Source of the DNA: Streptomyces sp. NRRL F-5135
GTDB lineage: Bacteria; Actinomycetota; Actinomycetes; Streptomycetales; Streptomycetaceae
Length of the DNA stretch: 64,000 nt
Direction of reading: 5' to 3'
NCBI RefSeq assembly: GCF_000719775.1
Contig: NZ_JOHR01000001.1
Coordinates: 682,001-746,000 of the forward strand
Shown here: positions 24,875-34,454 of the stretch, one piece after another
Layout: each line of letters begins with the position of its first letter
How positions within the stretch are numbered: the first letter of the stretch is position 1
Notes under the pieces: generated by a model
The model's input: only the letters and a program-made list of their open reading frames with translations
The model's database searches: none
Told to the model about the DNA's origin: nothing
Position numbers and translations under genes: made by a program

Positions 24875-25750
24875 GTGAACCAGTTCACGCGGTTACCCGG
24901 CTCCGCTTGCGCGAGCACCCCGTCCGGTGACCGCTCCCCCACCGTGAGGAAATCGGTCGTGGCACCTGGTAATGCACTCAGTCCCCAGCTCGCCGCCCTG
25001 TGCCCCGGCAACGTTGTCCGCCGCTACGGGTTCCAACTGCCCGCGCACGCGGAGTCCGTCGGCCGTGCCAGACAGCTCACCCTCGACCGGCTCACCCGCT
25101 GGGAGATATCCGGGGACATCTGCGAGACGGCCGTGCTCGTGGTGTCCGAGCTGGTGACCAACGCGGTCGTGCACACCGCCGGGGACCACGTCATCTGCGA
25201 GCTGCGGGACGGCGGGGGCCTGCTGCGGATCGCGGTGGAGGACCAGGGATACGGGCCGACGGGACCGCAGCTGCACCGTCCCGCGGCGGGCGAGGGGGAA
25301 TCGGGACGGGGACTGCTCCTGGTGGACGCGGTGTGCAGCGGCTGGGGGACGCACGACACCTCGGGATACGGGCCCGGCCGTGTGGTGTGGGCCGAGCTGC
25401 CGTGCGAGGCGCTCCAGCAGCCCGAGCCGCGCCGGCAGCCCGCCGAGCCGCAGCGGCAGGCCGAGCCACGCCGACAGGTCCAGCCGCAACTCCCGCAGCA
25501 GCGCGGGGCGGAACCCGGCCGGACGGAGAGCCGGCGCCGCACGGAACCGGTTCGGGGGGAAACGGTCCGTACAGAAACGGTTCGGAAGGAACCGGTCCGG
25601 GCGGAAGCCGTCCGCACGGAATCGGTCCGGGCGGAAGCCGTCCGCGCCGAAACGGTTCGGAAGGAAACACACCGGGCGGCGCCGTCGTACGGTACGCAGC
25701 CGCCGCGCCGCGCCCCCCGTACCCCACATCGGACGGAGCCACCGTGCTGA
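24875..25750 (+). CDS. Anti-sigma-factor-like ATP-binding protein with repeat tail
   Basis: A 291-residue protein. A HATPase_c_2/GHKL domain of the anti-sigma (RsbW/SpoIIAB-like) type covers about 40-175: SELVTNAVVH (N box), VEDQGYGPTG and GRGLLLVDAVCSGWG (G boxes). Such kinases sequester sigma factors or signal to HTH partners. After the domain comes a Pro/Gln/Arg tail and then about 45 residues of pentapeptide repeats of the form E-x-V-R-x (EPVRGETVRTETVRKE...), which are unusual for the family. The GTG at 24875 has GGAGAG upstream; a later start at the KSVVAPG region would still keep the domain. Its stop overlaps the next gene's GTG region. Confidence 0.8.
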   Translation: MNQFTRLPGSACASTPSGDRSPTVRKSVVAPGNALSPQLAALCPGNVVRRYGFQLPAHAESVGRARQLTLDRLTRWEISGDICETAVLVVSELVTNAVVHTAGDHVICELRDGGGLLRIAVEDQGYGPTGPQLHRPAAGEGESGRGLLLVDAVCSGWGTHDTSGYGPGRVVWAELPCEALQQPEPRRQPAEPQRQAEPRRQVQPQLPQQRGAEPGRTESRRRTEPVRGETVRTETVRKEPVRAEAVRTESVRAEAVRAETVRKETHRAAPSYGTQPPRRAPRTPHRTEPPC

Positions 25751-26184
25751 GGACCGCGCTGCACCGTCTCGGCCGCGGCCGACGGGAGACCACCCCGGCC
25801 GCCCCGGCCGCGCCACGCGGGGCCGAACTCCCGCTGCCGCCCACCCTGCCCGCCTCGCTGGGCTGTGACGCGGTGGGCGTCCCGGAGCGGCACGGCTTCC
25901 GGCTGATGGCACGGCTGCCCCGGACGGGCTGCGTGTTCGCCGACGCCGACTGGTGGTGGTGGATCGTTCCCTCGGGCTCGGACCTCGACCTGGCCTGGCC
26001 GGCACCGGCCCGGTACGTGACGGGGACGACGGTGCCCGCGGCACACCCCCGGCTGATCCACTGGCCCGACGACTCGACCCCGTACACCCCCCCGATCCCC
26101 TTCTACCTGATGGTCTGCCAGCTCTCGGGGACGGCTCCGGCCTGGTCGCCACGGCCGCCGGTCCCGGCGCCGCAGCGCGGCTGA
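25744..26184 (+). CDS. Small conserved partner protein of the ATP-binding protein, function unknown
   Basis: A 146-residue protein that starts at GTG 25744, inside the end of the previous gene (7-base overlap), so it is translationally coupled to it. It has a basic start (RTALHRLGRGRRE), a Pro/Ala linker, and a compact core with MARLPRTGCVFADADWWWWIVPSGSDLDLAWP and YVTGTTVPAAHPRLIHWPDDSTPYTPPIPFY written here only in part: the Trp-rich ADWWWWIVPSG and the YTPPIPFYLMVCQL motif are its clearest marks. No membrane segment. I do not know a function; co-occurrence suggests it acts with the anti-sigma-like ATPase. Confidence 0.7.
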   Translation: MLRTALHRLGRGRRETTPAAPAAPRGAELPLPPTLPASLGCDAVGVPERHGFRLMARLPRTGCVFADADWWWWIVPSGSDLDLAWPAPARYVTGTTVPAAHPRLIHWPDDSTPYTPPIPFYLMVCQLSGTAPAWSPRPPVPAPQRG

Positions 26185-26336
26185 GCGTCCCGCGGCCGAG
26201 CGTCCGAGGCACCGCGGCACCGCGGGACCGCGGGACCGCGGCGGAACGGCACCGCGGTCCGGGGCGGTCCGGGGGCGGTCCTCGGCCGAGATCCGGCCCG
26301 GGGCCCTGCGGGCCGATCGCATAGGCTTTTCGCGCG

Positions 26337-27617
26337 ATGAACACCAACCACGCCCCCCTCGGCCCCAAGGCCGACAAGGAGACCGTCCGCCGGCACAACC
26401 TCAGCCTTGTGCTGAGGGCGGTACGGGACGAGGGCGAGGCGACCAGGGCCGGCGTGGCGGCCCGGGTCGGGCTCACCCGGGCCGCCGTGTCGTCACTGGT
26501 CGAGCAGTTGCTGGACAGCGGCTTCCTGTCCGAGTCCGGCAAGACGTTCAGCGGACAGGCCGGACGGCCCGGCACCGTACTGAAAGTGACCCGCTCCGGT
26601 CCCGCGGGAATCGGGATCGAGATCAATATCGACTACGTGTCGGTGTGCGTGGTCGACCTGGCCGGTACGGACCGGGTACGGCTGACCGAGCACCTGGACA
26701 ACCGCGGGGCCCCACCGGACCGCGTACTGGCCCGCGCCGCCACCATCGCGGCGCGGACCCTGGAGTCGGCCGCCGAACAGGGGCTGCGGCCGGTGGGGGC
26801 CCAGCTGGCCCTGCCGGGGCTGGTGTCGGACGGCACGGTCCGCCAGGCACCGAATCTGGGCTGGAACCGGGTGCCGGCCGAGGACCTGTTCGCGCGGGCA
26901 CTCGCCCGGCTGCGGCCCGCCGCGCCCGCTCTGCCGGTGAGCTCCGACAACGAGGCGAACCTGGCGGCGCTGGCCGAGCTGTGGTTCGGCGGCCTCGGCC
27001 CGATCCGTACGTTCCTCTACCTGACCGGCGAGATCGGGGTGGGCGGCGCGCTGGTGCTGGACGGTGAACTGCTGCGCGGCGCGCACGGGTTCGCCGGGGA
27101 GATCGGCCACGTGGTGGCCGACGCGTCGGGCCCGCGGTGCCGGTGCGGTTCGCGCGGCTGCCTGGAGCAGTACGCGGGCCAGTCGGCCCTGCTGCGCACG
27201 GCGGGCATCGACGAGGACGCGGGCGCGCCGGGCCTGGCGGAGCTGGAACGCCGGGTCCGCGCGGGCGAGGCACGCGCCGTGGCGGCCGTCGAGCGGGCCG
27301 GGACGATGCTGGGCCGGGTGGTCTCGGGCGCGGTGAACCTCGTCGACCCGGAAGCGGTCGTGCTGGGCGGGATCTACCGGGAGCTGATGCCCTGGCTGTC
27401 CCCGTCCGCCGACCGGGAACTGACCTCCCGCACGGTCTCGGGCCTCTGGCCCCCCGCGGGCGGCCGGCTCCGCGCGTCCTCCTCGGCGGGCGACGCGGCG
27501 CGGGGGGCGGCGGGACTGGTGGTGCGGGGGGTTCTGGCGGACCCGGTGGCGTACGGGTCACGTGTATCCGGCGAGCCCGGGCCGGGAACCCCCGACGGAA
27601 GCCGGAACGTTCACTGA
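26337..27617 (+). CDS. ROK-family transcriptional regulator (XylR-like)
   Basis: A 426-residue repressor: an N-terminal winged HTH (about 15-65: ETVRRHNLSLVLRAV, ATRAGVAARVGLTRAAVSSLV) followed by a ROK sugar-kinase-like domain (GIGIEINIDYVSVCVVDLAG, SDNEANLAALAELWFGG, GVGGALVLDGELLRGAHGFAGEIGH). The ROK zinc motif is present as CRCGSRGCLEQ (three Cys plus the upstream His). It lies next to xylA/xylB and is therefore the likely xylose-responsive repressor of those genes; it may also act on the ChvE transporter. The C-terminal 40 residues are low-complexity. It is convergent with xylA across a structured inverted-repeat element. Confidence 0.9.
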   Translation: MNTNHAPLGPKADKETVRRHNLSLVLRAVRDEGEATRAGVAARVGLTRAAVSSLVEQLLDSGFLSESGKTFSGQAGRPGTVLKVTRSGPAGIGIEINIDYVSVCVVDLAGTDRVRLTEHLDNRGAPPDRVLARAATIAARTLESAAEQGLRPVGAQLALPGLVSDGTVRQAPNLGWNRVPAEDLFARALARLRPAAPALPVSSDNEANLAALAELWFGGLGPIRTFLYLTGEIGVGGALVLDGELLRGAHGFAGEIGHVVADASGPRCRCGSRGCLEQYAGQSALLRTAGIDEDAGAPGLAELERRVRAGEARAVAAVERAGTMLGRVVSGAVNLVDPEAVVLGGIYRELMPWLSPSADRELTSRTVSGLWPPAGGRLRASSSAGDAARGAAGLVVRGVLADPVAYGSRVSGEPGPGTPDGSRNVH

Positions 27618-27628
27618 CCGCCGCGCGC

Positions 27629-27912
27629 GGGCCCTTTTTTGAGGGCTCGGTTCGCCTCCGAGGCGCTCGCTGTACCCATCAGCGGCCTCCGGCCGCGGGC
27701 ACTGTCGACGGTCGACCGTGCTCGGTTTGCCCGCGCGGCGGAGCCGCATATCGAGCACAGCCTCCCTTTCGACAGCGGCGCGCCCCTTCGGCTCACTCGC
27801 CGGCGGACGTGCCTGACCGGGACGTATCAGGCGCCCCGGCCAGGCGGACGTGCACACCCGAGACGTCACGGGCGCCCCGGAGGCGAACCGAGCCTCTAAA
27901 AAAGGGGGCCCC
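27629..27912. repeat. Structured inverted-repeat element (MITE-like) / bidirectional terminator
   Basis: Long imperfect terminal inverted repeats, 27629-27660 and 27878-27912, share an identical 17-base core (GGCTCGGTTCGCCTCCG and its complement) and T6/A6 runs at the outer ends. Inside are further nested pairs: CTGTCGA/TCGACAG (27702-27708 and 27769-27775), GTGCTCG/CGAGCAC (27718-27724 and 27752-27758) and a GCGGCC-TCC-GGCCGC hairpin (27682-27696). No coding potential is seen. The position exactly between the ends of ROK and xylA fits a terminator, while the terminal repeats recall a non-autonomous mobile element. Confidence 0.6.
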
Positions 27913-29082
27913 TCAGCGCGCTGCGAGCAGGTGGTCCATCGCCAGTTGGTCCAGCCGTTCGAAGGCCATGCCCCGCTCCGCCGCCGCCGTCACATCGAAG
28001 TCCTCGTACGCCGCCTGGTCGGCCAGCAGGCCCGCCAGGCCCTCCGGGGCCGTGGGCTGGGCCAGCTCGTCCACCCGGGAGGCTCGCAGCGCCTCCTGGA
28101 CCTCCGGGTCGGCGCGGAAGGCGGCGGCGCGCTCCTTGAGGATCAGGTAGTTGCGCATGCAGCCCGCCGCGGACGCCCACACCCCGTCGAAGTCCTCGGT
28201 GCGCGGCGGCTTGAAGTCGAAGTGGCGCGAGCCGTCCCAGCCCGCGCTCTCCAACAGGTCGACCAGCCAGAAGGCGGCGCGCAGGTCGCCCGCGCCGAAG
28301 CGGAGGTCCTGGTCGTACTTGATGCCGTTCTGGCCGTTGAGGTCGATGTGGTAGAGCTTCCCGGACCACAGGGCCTGCGCGATGGAGTGCGGGAAGTTCA
28401 GGCCCGCCATCTGCTCGTGGCCGACCTCCGGGTTGACGCCGTACAGCTCCGGCCGTTCCAGGCGGTCGATGAAGGCCAGCGCGTGCCCGACGGTGGGCAG
28501 CAGGATGTCGCCGCGCGGCTCGTTGGGCTTGGGCTCGATGGCGAACCGGAGGTCGTAGCCCTGTTCCGTGACGTACTCGCCGAACAGGTCGAAGGCCTCC
28601 TTCATCCGGTCCAGCGCGACCCGTACGTCCTTCGCGGCACCCGACTCGGCGCCTTCCCGGCCGCCCCAGGCCACGAAGGTACGCGCGCCCAGTTCGGCCG
28701 CGAGGTCGATGTTGCGCAGGGTCTTGCGCAGGGCGAAGCGGCGGACGTCGCGGTCGTTGGCGGTGAACGCGCCGTCCTTGAAGACCGGGTGGGTGAAGAG
28801 GTTGGTGGTCACCATGGACGTGACCATCCCGGTCGCGTCCAGCGCCTGCCGGAAGCGCTTGACGTGCGACTCGCGCTCCGTGTCGGACGAGCCGAACGGG
28901 AACAGGTCGTCGTCGTGGAAGGTCACGCCGTACGCCCCCAGCTCGGCCAGGCGCCGGACGGACTCGACGGGGTCCAGGGCCGGCCGGGTCGCGTCGCCGA
29001 ACGGGTCCCTGCCCTGCCAGCCCACCGTCCACAGACCGAAGCTGAACTTGTCCTCGGGGGTGGGGATGAAACGCTCCGTCAT
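27913..29082 (-). CDS. xylA: Xylose isomerase
   Basis: A 389-residue xylose (glucose) isomerase of the short class I type found in actinomycetes; it converts D-xylose to D-xylulose in the cytoplasm. Active-site and metal residues are in place: His56 and Asp59 region (VTFHDDDL), Glu183 and Lys185 ([12 protein letters not shown]), Glu219 and His222 (NPEVGHEQM), Asp247 (HIDLNGQ), Asp257 and Asp259 (YDQDL) and Asp289 (HFDFKPPR). ATG 29082 has GAAGG upstream. It is divergent from xylB over a 326-base region. It ends one base after the inverted-repeat element. Confidence 0.97.
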   Translation of the reverse strand: MTERFIPTPEDKFSFGLWTVGWQGRDPFGDATRPALDPVESVRRLAELGAYGVTFHDDDLFPFGSSDTERESHVKRFRQALDATGMVTSMVTTNLFTHPVFKDGAFTANDRDVRRFALRKTLRNIDLAAELGARTFVAWGGREGAESGAAKDVRVALDRMKEAFDLFGEYVTEQGYDLRFAIEPKPNEPRGDILLPTVGHALAFIDRLERPELYGVNPEVGHEQMAGLNFPHSIAQALWSGKLYHIDLNGQNGIKYDQDLRFGAGDLRAAFWLVDLLESAGWDGSRHFDFKPPRTEDFDGVWASAAGCMRNYLILKERAAAFRADPEVQEALRASRVDELAQPTAPEGLAGLLADQAAYEDFDVTAAAERGMAFERLDQLAMDHLLAAR

Positions 29083-29408
29083 TCGCTGGCCGCCTTCGAC
29101 GCCTCGTGGCCAGGGCACCCGCCCGGCCTTTTGTTTCCTGACATGACTAATGATGCACATGAGGGCCGGTCCGGAAAACCCCCTGATGCGACCGGGTGGG
29201 CAGACTCCTCCCATCGCGGTACACCGCACGGCTACGGCGGATGACCGCCACCCCCGTTCCCGCGCGCCGGGCCATCGCGTAATTTGTTGCCGGCAGTCCA
29301 AAAGGCAATCTCCCACGCTTCGCGGCCCGTCATGCGGCGGAGCCGTGGCATCAGCGGAGCCGGTGGGTCCGGTGAGTCCGGTACGCCCGTCAGGAAGAGG
29401 TAGGCCCC
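29083..29408. promoter_or_regulatory. Shared xylA-xylB promoter region with paired GCCTTTTG motifs
   Basis: No gene is supported in these 326 bases. An 8-mer GCCTTTTG occurs at 29125-29132 and, inverted, at 29299-29306, each on the side of one gene and each in a locally AT-richer patch. These are candidate ROK-regulator operators. TTGTTG at 29285-29290 with a 17-base spacer to AATCTC is a weak possible xylB promoter. Confidence 0.35.
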
Positions 29409-30884
29409 ATGACACAGAGCCCGGTCGTGATCGGCGTCGACAGCTCCACGCAGTCCACGAAGGCCGCCTTCACGGATGCCGCGACCGGACGGCTGCTCGG
29501 CGTGGGCCGCGCCCCGCACCGGGTCACCGGTGAGGGGGGCGCTCGCGAGACGGATCCGGAGGTGTGGTGGCACGCGCTGCGCGAGGCGGTCGCCGCCGGG
29601 CTGAAGGAGTCCGGGACCGACGCCTCGGCCGTGACGGGGATCGCGGTCGCGGGCCAGCAGCACGGGCTGGTGGTGCTGGACCGTACGGGCCGGCCGCTGC
29701 GCCCGGCGCTGCTGTGGAACGACACGCGTTCGGCCCCGCAGGCCGCCGCCCTCACCGAGGCGCTCGGCGGCCCGGACGCCTGGACGGCGCGGACCGGCTC
29801 GGTGCCGGTGGCCTCGATGACGGCGTCGAAGTGGCAGTGGCTGCGGGAGAACGACCCGGCGATCGCCGAGGCCACCGCCGCCGTCCGGCTGCCGCACGAC
29901 TTCCTCACCGAGCGGCTCGCGGGCACCGCCGCCACCGATCCGGGCGACGCCTCGGGCACCTGCTGGTACTCGACGGCCACCGGCGAGTACGACGCGGAAC
30001 TGCTCGCGCTGCTCGGGCTGGACGCCGACCTGCTGCCGGCCGTCGCCGGGACCGGCGCCACCCGCGTCGGCACGCTCACCGCCGGCTCGGCGGCGGAGCT
30101 GGGCCTGCCGCCGGGCATCGCGGTGGCCGCGGGCACCGGTGACAACATGAGCGCGGCGGTCGGCCTGGGGTTCGGGGGCGACGGACTGCTGGACCACCCG
30201 GTGCTCAGCCTCGGCACGTCGGGCACGGTCTTCGCCGCGACCCGCACCCGCCCCGGCTCCCCCGCGCTGTCCGGGTTCGCCGCGGCCGACGGCACGTACC
30301 TGCCGCTCGCCTGCACCCTCAACTGCACGCTGGCCGTGGACAAGGTCGCCGCCCTGCTCCGGCTCGACCGCGAGGACGCGCTGCCGGGCGGCGAGGCCGT
30401 ACTGCTGCCGTACCTGGACGGCGAGCGCACCCCCGATCTGCCGACGGCGTCCGGCCTGCTGACCGGGCTGCGCCATGACACCACCCCGCAGCAGCTGCTG
30501 GGCGCGGCCTACGAGGGGGCGGCGGTGACGGTGCTGCGCGCGCTGGACGAGGTGCTGCGCGCCTGTGGTCTGGACCCGGCCGATCCGGCGGTGGCGGCCC
30601 GGCCCCTGCGGTTGGTCGGCGGCGGCGCCCAGGGCCGGACGTGGGTCGAGACGGTACGACGGCTCTCGGGGCGCCCGCTGATCGTTCCGGAGAACGGCGA
30701 GCTGGTCGCCCTCGGCGCGGCGGCGCTGGCGGCGGGCGCGGCCACGGGCGAGGACCCGGTGGCGATCGCGCGTTCCTGGCGGGCGGGCGAGGGCCCGGAA
30801 CTGGAGCCGGTGGAGCGTGACCTGGCGACCTGGGAACGGGTGGGCTCGGTCCTGGACCGGGCGGCCCCGAGCCTGCTGAGCTGA
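29409..30884 (+). CDS. xylB: Xylulokinase
   Basis: A 491-residue FGGY-family kinase that phosphorylates D-xylulose to feed the pentose phosphate pathway. Family marks: [15 protein letters not shown] (phosphate-binding loop 1), [23 protein letters not shown] (substrate side), [23 protein letters not shown] (the second phosphate/adenosine site with the catalytic-Asp region) and [14 protein letters not shown] near the C-terminus. ATG 29409 has GGAAGAGG/GTAGG upstream. It is divergent from xylA, so the two genes share one control region. Confidence 0.95.
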   Translation: MTQSPVVIGVDSSTQSTKAAFTDAATGRLLGVGRAPHRVTGEGGARETDPEVWWHALREAVAAGLKESGTDASAVTGIAVAGQQHGLVVLDRTGRPLRPALLWNDTRSAPQAAALTEALGGPDAWTARTGSVPVASMTASKWQWLRENDPAIAEATAAVRLPHDFLTERLAGTAATDPGDASGTCWYSTATGEYDAELLALLGLDADLLPAVAGTGATRVGTLTAGSAAELGLPPGIAVAAGTGDNMSAAVGLGFGGDGLLDHPVLSLGTSGTVFAATRTRPGSPALSGFAAADGTYLPLACTLNCTLAVDKVAALLRLDREDALPGGEAVLLPYLDGERTPDLPTASGLLTGLRHDTTPQQLLGAAYEGAAVTVLRALDEVLRACGLDPADPAVAARPLRLVGGGAQGRTWVETVRRLSGRPLIVPENGELVALGAAALAAGAATGEDPVAIARSWRAGEGPELEPVERDLATWERVGSVLDRAAPSLLS

Positions 30885-30957
30885 CGGCCGCTCCGCCGGG
30901 CCCGTGGGCCGTGACCGTCCGCCCCACGGCCGGCCCGCCCGGGGACGCCGGGCCCGT

Positions 30958-31872
30958 TCAGTCCGCCGGAAGTCCGGCCGCCACGAACGCCAGGGCGTCC
31001 AGGACCGGCCGGATCAGCGGATGCCCCTCGGCTCCCCGGCGGACGGCGGCGAAGACGCGGCGGGTGGCGGCCGGGCCCCGTACGGGGCGTACGACGACGT
31101 CCTTCAGCTCCATGCCGCGCAGCGCCGAACGCGGAACGAGAGCGACTCCCGCGCCCGCGCCCGCGAGGGCGACGACGGCGTGGAAGTCGTCGGAGGAGTG
31201 CGCCAGACGCGGTTCGAAACCCGCCCGCTCGCAGGCGAGCTGGAGGACGTCGTGGCAGGGGTTGCCGGGATACGGTCCGGCCCAGTCGCTGCCGGCCAGT
31301 TCGGCGAGCGCCACGTCGGGGAGCCGGGCGAGCGGGTGCGCGGCGGGCAGGACCGCGTCGAAGGGCTCCGCGTACAGGGGAGTCCGGGACAGCCGGCGGT
31401 CGTCCTCGTGCGGCGCGCCCCGGTACTCGACGGCGACCGCGAGGTCCGCCCGCCCGTCGAGGACCAGGGGCAGGCTCTCGTCGCCCTCGGCGTCCCGTAC
31501 CCGTACGCGGATGCCCGGGTGCGGACCCGACAGCCGTCGCAGGGCCGGGGCGACGACCTCCGCGATACCGGTGGCGAACGCCGCGACGGTGACCTCCCCG
31601 GCCGTCCCGCCGGCGTAGGCGGCGAGTTCGGCCTCCGCGCGCTCCAGTTGGGCGATGACCGTGTGCGCGTGGCCGACCAGGATCTCGCCGGCCGCGGTGA
31701 GCCGTACGCCCCGGCCGCTGCGGATCAGCAGCGCGTGCCCGGTCTCCTGTTCCAGGACGGTCAGCTGCTGGGAGACGGCGGACGGGGTGAGGTACAGCGC
31801 GGCGGCCGCGGCGGTCACCGTACGGTGGTCCGCCACGGCCCGCAGCACGCGCAGGCGCCGGGCATCGATCAC
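30958..31872 (-). CDS. LysR-family transcriptional regulator
   Basis: A 304-residue LysR-type regulator: HTH at 1-60 (RRLRVLRAVADHRTV, LYLTPSAVSQQLTVLEQETG) and a periplasmic-binding-like effector domain (VTVAAFATGIAEVV, PLYAEPFDAVLPAAHPLA, GAGAGVALVPRSAL). The start is GTG at 31872. It lies only 4 bases after the stop of kbl on the same strand, so it is probably the third gene of a tdh-kbl-lysR operon rather than a divergent regulator, which is the more usual LysR arrangement. Its target could be that same operon. Confidence 0.9.
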   Translation of the reverse strand: MIDARRLRVLRAVADHRTVTAAAAALYLTPSAVSQQLTVLEQETGHALLIRSGRGVRLTAAGEILVGHAHTVIAQLERAEAELAAYAGGTAGEVTVAAFATGIAEVVAPALRRLSGPHPGIRVRVRDAEGDESLPLVLDGRADLAVAVEYRGAPHEDDRRLSRTPLYAEPFDAVLPAAHPLARLPDVALAELAGSDWAGPYPGNPCHDVLQLACERAGFEPRLAHSSDDFHAVVALAGAGAGVALVPRSALRGMELKDVVVRPVRGPAATRRVFAAVRRGAEGHPLIRPVLDALAFVAAGLPAD

Positions 31873-31876
31873 CCGC

Positions 31877-33103
31877 TCATCCTGCCAAGACGCTCCCGGG
31901 CGTGTCAGCCCGGTCCATCGCCTCCCTCGCGTCGACGAACGCCTCGACGGCGCGGAGCACGTCGTTCCGGGTGTGCGCGGCCGACAGCTGGACCCTGATC
32001 CGGGCACGGTCCATCGGGACGACCGGGTAGGAGAAGCCGATCACGTACACCCCACGCTCCAGGAGGAGTTCCGCCATCCGGCCCGCCCGCGCCGCGTCAC
32101 CGATCATGACCGGCGCGATGGGGTGGTCACCGGGCAGGATCTCGAAGCCCTCCTCCTCGACCATCCGCGTGCGGAACAGGGCGGTGTTGGCGCGCAGCCG
32201 CTCGCGCAGGTCGTCCGCGCTCTCCAGCAGGTCCAGGACCTTGATCGACGCGGCGGCGATCACGGGGGCGAGGGAGTTGGAGAACAGGTAGGGGCGCGAG
32301 CGCTGCCGCAGGAGCGCGACGATCTCGGCGCGCGCGGAGACATAGCCGCCCGAGGCGCCGCCGAGCGCCTTGCCGAGGGTGCCGGTGACGATGTCGACGC
32401 GGTCGCGCACCCCGTGCAGTTCGGGCGTGCCCCGGCCACCGGGGCCGACGAAGCCGACGGCGTGCGAGTCGTCCACCATGACCAGGGCGTCGTACCGGTC
32501 GGCGAGGTCGCAGATCTCGTCCAGGGGCGCGACATACCCGTCCATCGAGAAGACGCCGTCGGTGACGATCAGCCGGCGGCGGGCGTTCCGCGACTCCATG
32601 AGCCTGGTCTCCAGCTCGGCGAGGTCGCGGTTGGCGTAGCGCAGCCGGCGGGCCTTGGAGAGCCGGATGCCGTCGATGATGCTGGCGTGGTTGAGGGCGT
32701 CGGAGATCACCGCGTCCTCCGGGCCGAGCAGGGTCTCGAAGACCCCGCCGTTGGCGTCGAAGCACGAGGAGTACAGGATCGTGTCCTCCTGCCCGAGGAA
32801 GGCGGACAGCCGCCGCTCCAGCTCCTTGTGCACGTCCTGGGTGCCGCAGATGAACCGTACGGACGCCATGCCGTAGCCCCAGCGGTCCAGCGCCTCCTTG
32901 GCCGCGGCGACGACCTCCGGATGGTCCGCGAGACCGAGATAGTTGTTGGCGCAGAAGTTGAGGACGTCGCCCGGGGCGTCGCCGGAGGTGACGGCGACCG
33001 CTGCGCGCTGGGGGCTGGAGATCACCCGTTCGGGCTTGAAGAGCCCGGCGTCGCGGATCTCCTCGAGCGTGGCGGACAGTTCGTCCCGGACGGACCCATA
33101 CAT
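31877..33103 (-). CDS. kbl: 2-amino-3-ketobutyrate CoA ligase (glycine C-acetyltransferase)
   Basis: A 408-residue PLP enzyme of the alpha-oxoamine synthase family. It cleaves 2-amino-3-ketobutyrate, made by threonine dehydrogenase, with CoA to glycine and acetyl-CoA. The internal-aldimine lysine is Lys245 in [13 protein letters not shown]. Other marks are [38 protein letters not shown] and [13 protein letters not shown] (cofactor Asp-x-x-His). ATG 33103 has AAAGGAG at good distance. It follows tdh on the same strand after 139 bases containing a short tandem repeat. Confidence 0.96.
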   Translation of the reverse strand: MYGSVRDELSATLEEIRDAGLFKPERVISSPQRAAVAVTSGDAPGDVLNFCANNYLGLADHPEVVAAAKEALDRWGYGMASVRFICGTQDVHKELERRLSAFLGQEDTILYSSCFDANGGVFETLLGPEDAVISDALNHASIIDGIRLSKARRLRYANRDLAELETRLMESRNARRRLIVTDGVFSMDGYVAPLDEICDLADRYDALVMVDDSHAVGFVGPGGRGTPELHGVRDRVDIVTGTLGKALGGASGGYVSARAEIVALLRQRSRPYLFSNSLAPVIAAASIKVLDLLESADDLRERLRANTALFRTRMVEEEGFEILPGDHPIAPVMIGDAARAGRMAELLLERGVYVIGFSYPVVPMDRARIRVQLSAAHTRNDVLRAVEAFVDAREAMDRADTPGSVLAG

Positions 33104-33119
33104 GGCCGGGGCTCCTTTG

Positions 33120-33170
33120 CGGTCGTTTCGCGGTCGTTCTCGGTCGTTCACGGTCGTTCGCGGTCGTGGT
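33120..33170. repeat. 10-11-bp tandem repeat CGGTCGTT x5 in the tdh-kbl gap
   Basis: The core CGGTCGT begins at 33120, 33131, 33141, 33151 and 33161, i.e. at 10-11-base spacing, one DNA helical turn. It lies immediately upstream of the kbl ribosome site, read AACGACCG on the coding strand. Such face-phased copies could bind a regulator co-operatively, or be a simple slippage array. Confidence 0.85.
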
Positions 33171-33242
33171 CAGCCTCGGTCGGCTGTTCCGCCGGCCGCC
33201 GGGGGGGTGCGGAAGGGCTGCGGCGGGGGGCGAGGGACGTGC

Positions 33243-34274
33243 TCAGGCGGCCCAGTTGAGGATGATCTTGCCACTGCGGGCCGTGGCCGCTTCGTCGAAC
33301 GCCGCGTCGAAGTCCTCGTACCCGTAGCTCCCGGTGATCACCGGTGTCAGATCGAGGCCGCCTTCCAGGAGGACGGTCATGGCGTACCAGGTCTCGAACA
33401 TCTCCCGCCCGTAGATGCCCTTGATCGTGATCATCGATGTGACGATCTTCGACCAGTCGACGGCGAACTCCTCGGCGGGCAGGCCGAGCATGGCGATCCG
33501 GCCGCCGTGGGTCATGTTGTCCACCATGTCACGCAGGGCCTCGGGACGGCCGGACATCTCCAGGCCGACGTCGAAGCCCTCCTTCAGGCCGAGCAGGCGC
33601 TGGGCCTCGGCGATACCGGTGCCGGAGACGTCCAGGGCGAGGGTCGCGCCCGCCTTGCGCGCGAGTTCGAGGCGGTACGGGCTGACGTCGGTGATCGCGA
33701 CATTGCGCGCGCCCGCGTGCCGGGCCACGGCCGCCGCCATGATCCCGATGGGACCGGCACCGGTGATCAGGACGTCCTCGCCGACGAGGGGGAAGGTGAG
33801 CGCGGTGTGCACGGCGTTGCCGAAGGGGTCGAAGATGGCCGCCACGTCCAGCGGCACCTCACCGCGGTGCACCCACACGTTGGTGGCGGGCAGCACCACA
33901 TACTCGGCGAACGCGCCGTCGCGGGCGACGCCGAGGCCGACAGTGCGGCGGCAGAGGTGGCGGCGGCCGGCCAGGCAGTTGCGGCACGCGCCGCAGACCA
34001 GGTGCCCTTCGCCGCTGACGAGGTCGCCCACGGCGATGTCCGCCGGGACGCCCGCGCCCACGGCGGCGACCTCTCCGACGAACTCGTGGCCGAGGACGCG
34101 AGGCGCGGTGACGGCCTGCCGGGCCCAGCCGTCCCAGGAACGGATGTGCAGATCGGTGCCGCAGATGCCGGTGCGCAGGACCTTGATCAGTACGTCCCCG
34201 GGGCCGGGCTCCGGTTCCGGGACGTCCATGAGCCAGAGGCCGGGCTCGGCCTTCTGCTTGACAAGTGCCTTCAT
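33243..34274 (-). CDS. tdh: L-threonine 3-dehydrogenase
   Basis: A 343-residue zinc MDR dehydrogenase that oxidises L-threonine to 2-amino-3-ketobutyrate with NAD+. Zinc-site residues: Cys38 region ([10 protein letters not shown]), HEFVGEV (His-Glu) and the structural-zinc loop [15 protein letters not shown]. The Rossmann fold reads [21 protein letters not shown], with the family's [12 protein letters not shown] segment just before it, typical of threonine dehydrogenases. ATG 34274 follows a GGGAGC site. It is followed by kbl, giving the two-step threonine-to-glycine route. Confidence 0.95.
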   Translation of the reverse strand: MKALVKQKAEPGLWLMDVPEPEPGPGDVLIKVLRTGICGTDLHIRSWDGWARQAVTAPRVLGHEFVGEVAAVGAGVPADIAVGDLVSGEGHLVCGACRNCLAGRRHLCRRTVGLGVARDGAFAEYVVLPATNVWVHRGEVPLDVAAIFDPFGNAVHTALTFPLVGEDVLITGAGPIGIMAAAVARHAGARNVAITDVSPYRLELARKAGATLALDVSGTGIAEAQRLLGLKEGFDVGLEMSGRPEALRDMVDNMTHGGRIAMLGLPAEEFAVDWSKIVTSMITIKGIYGREMFETWYAMTVLLEGGLDLTPVITGSYGYEDFDAAFDEAATARSGKIILNWAA

Positions 34275-34454
34275 GGGGCGGCTCCCGGGGGTGCTGGCGC
34301 TGTTCCGACGCGCGCGGGCGCGACGGCCCGCGGTCCGTACGGCCCGTGATGGCATGGCCCGCCGGTGATCGCTGTTCGGTGGTCGATCACCAATCTGACC
34401 CGTACCGGCGGTTCAGTCCATCGAGGATTTCTTAACCGGGCGCACAGCGGAACT

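Noticed and set aside
30885-30957. Hairpin terminator between xylB and lysR
   Set aside because: Only a 7-base stem and a direct repeat of CGCCGGGCCCGT were found, which is too weak to call.
33120-33170. CRISPR-like repeats
   Set aside because: The units are 10-11 bases with no spacers; no cas genes are nearby.
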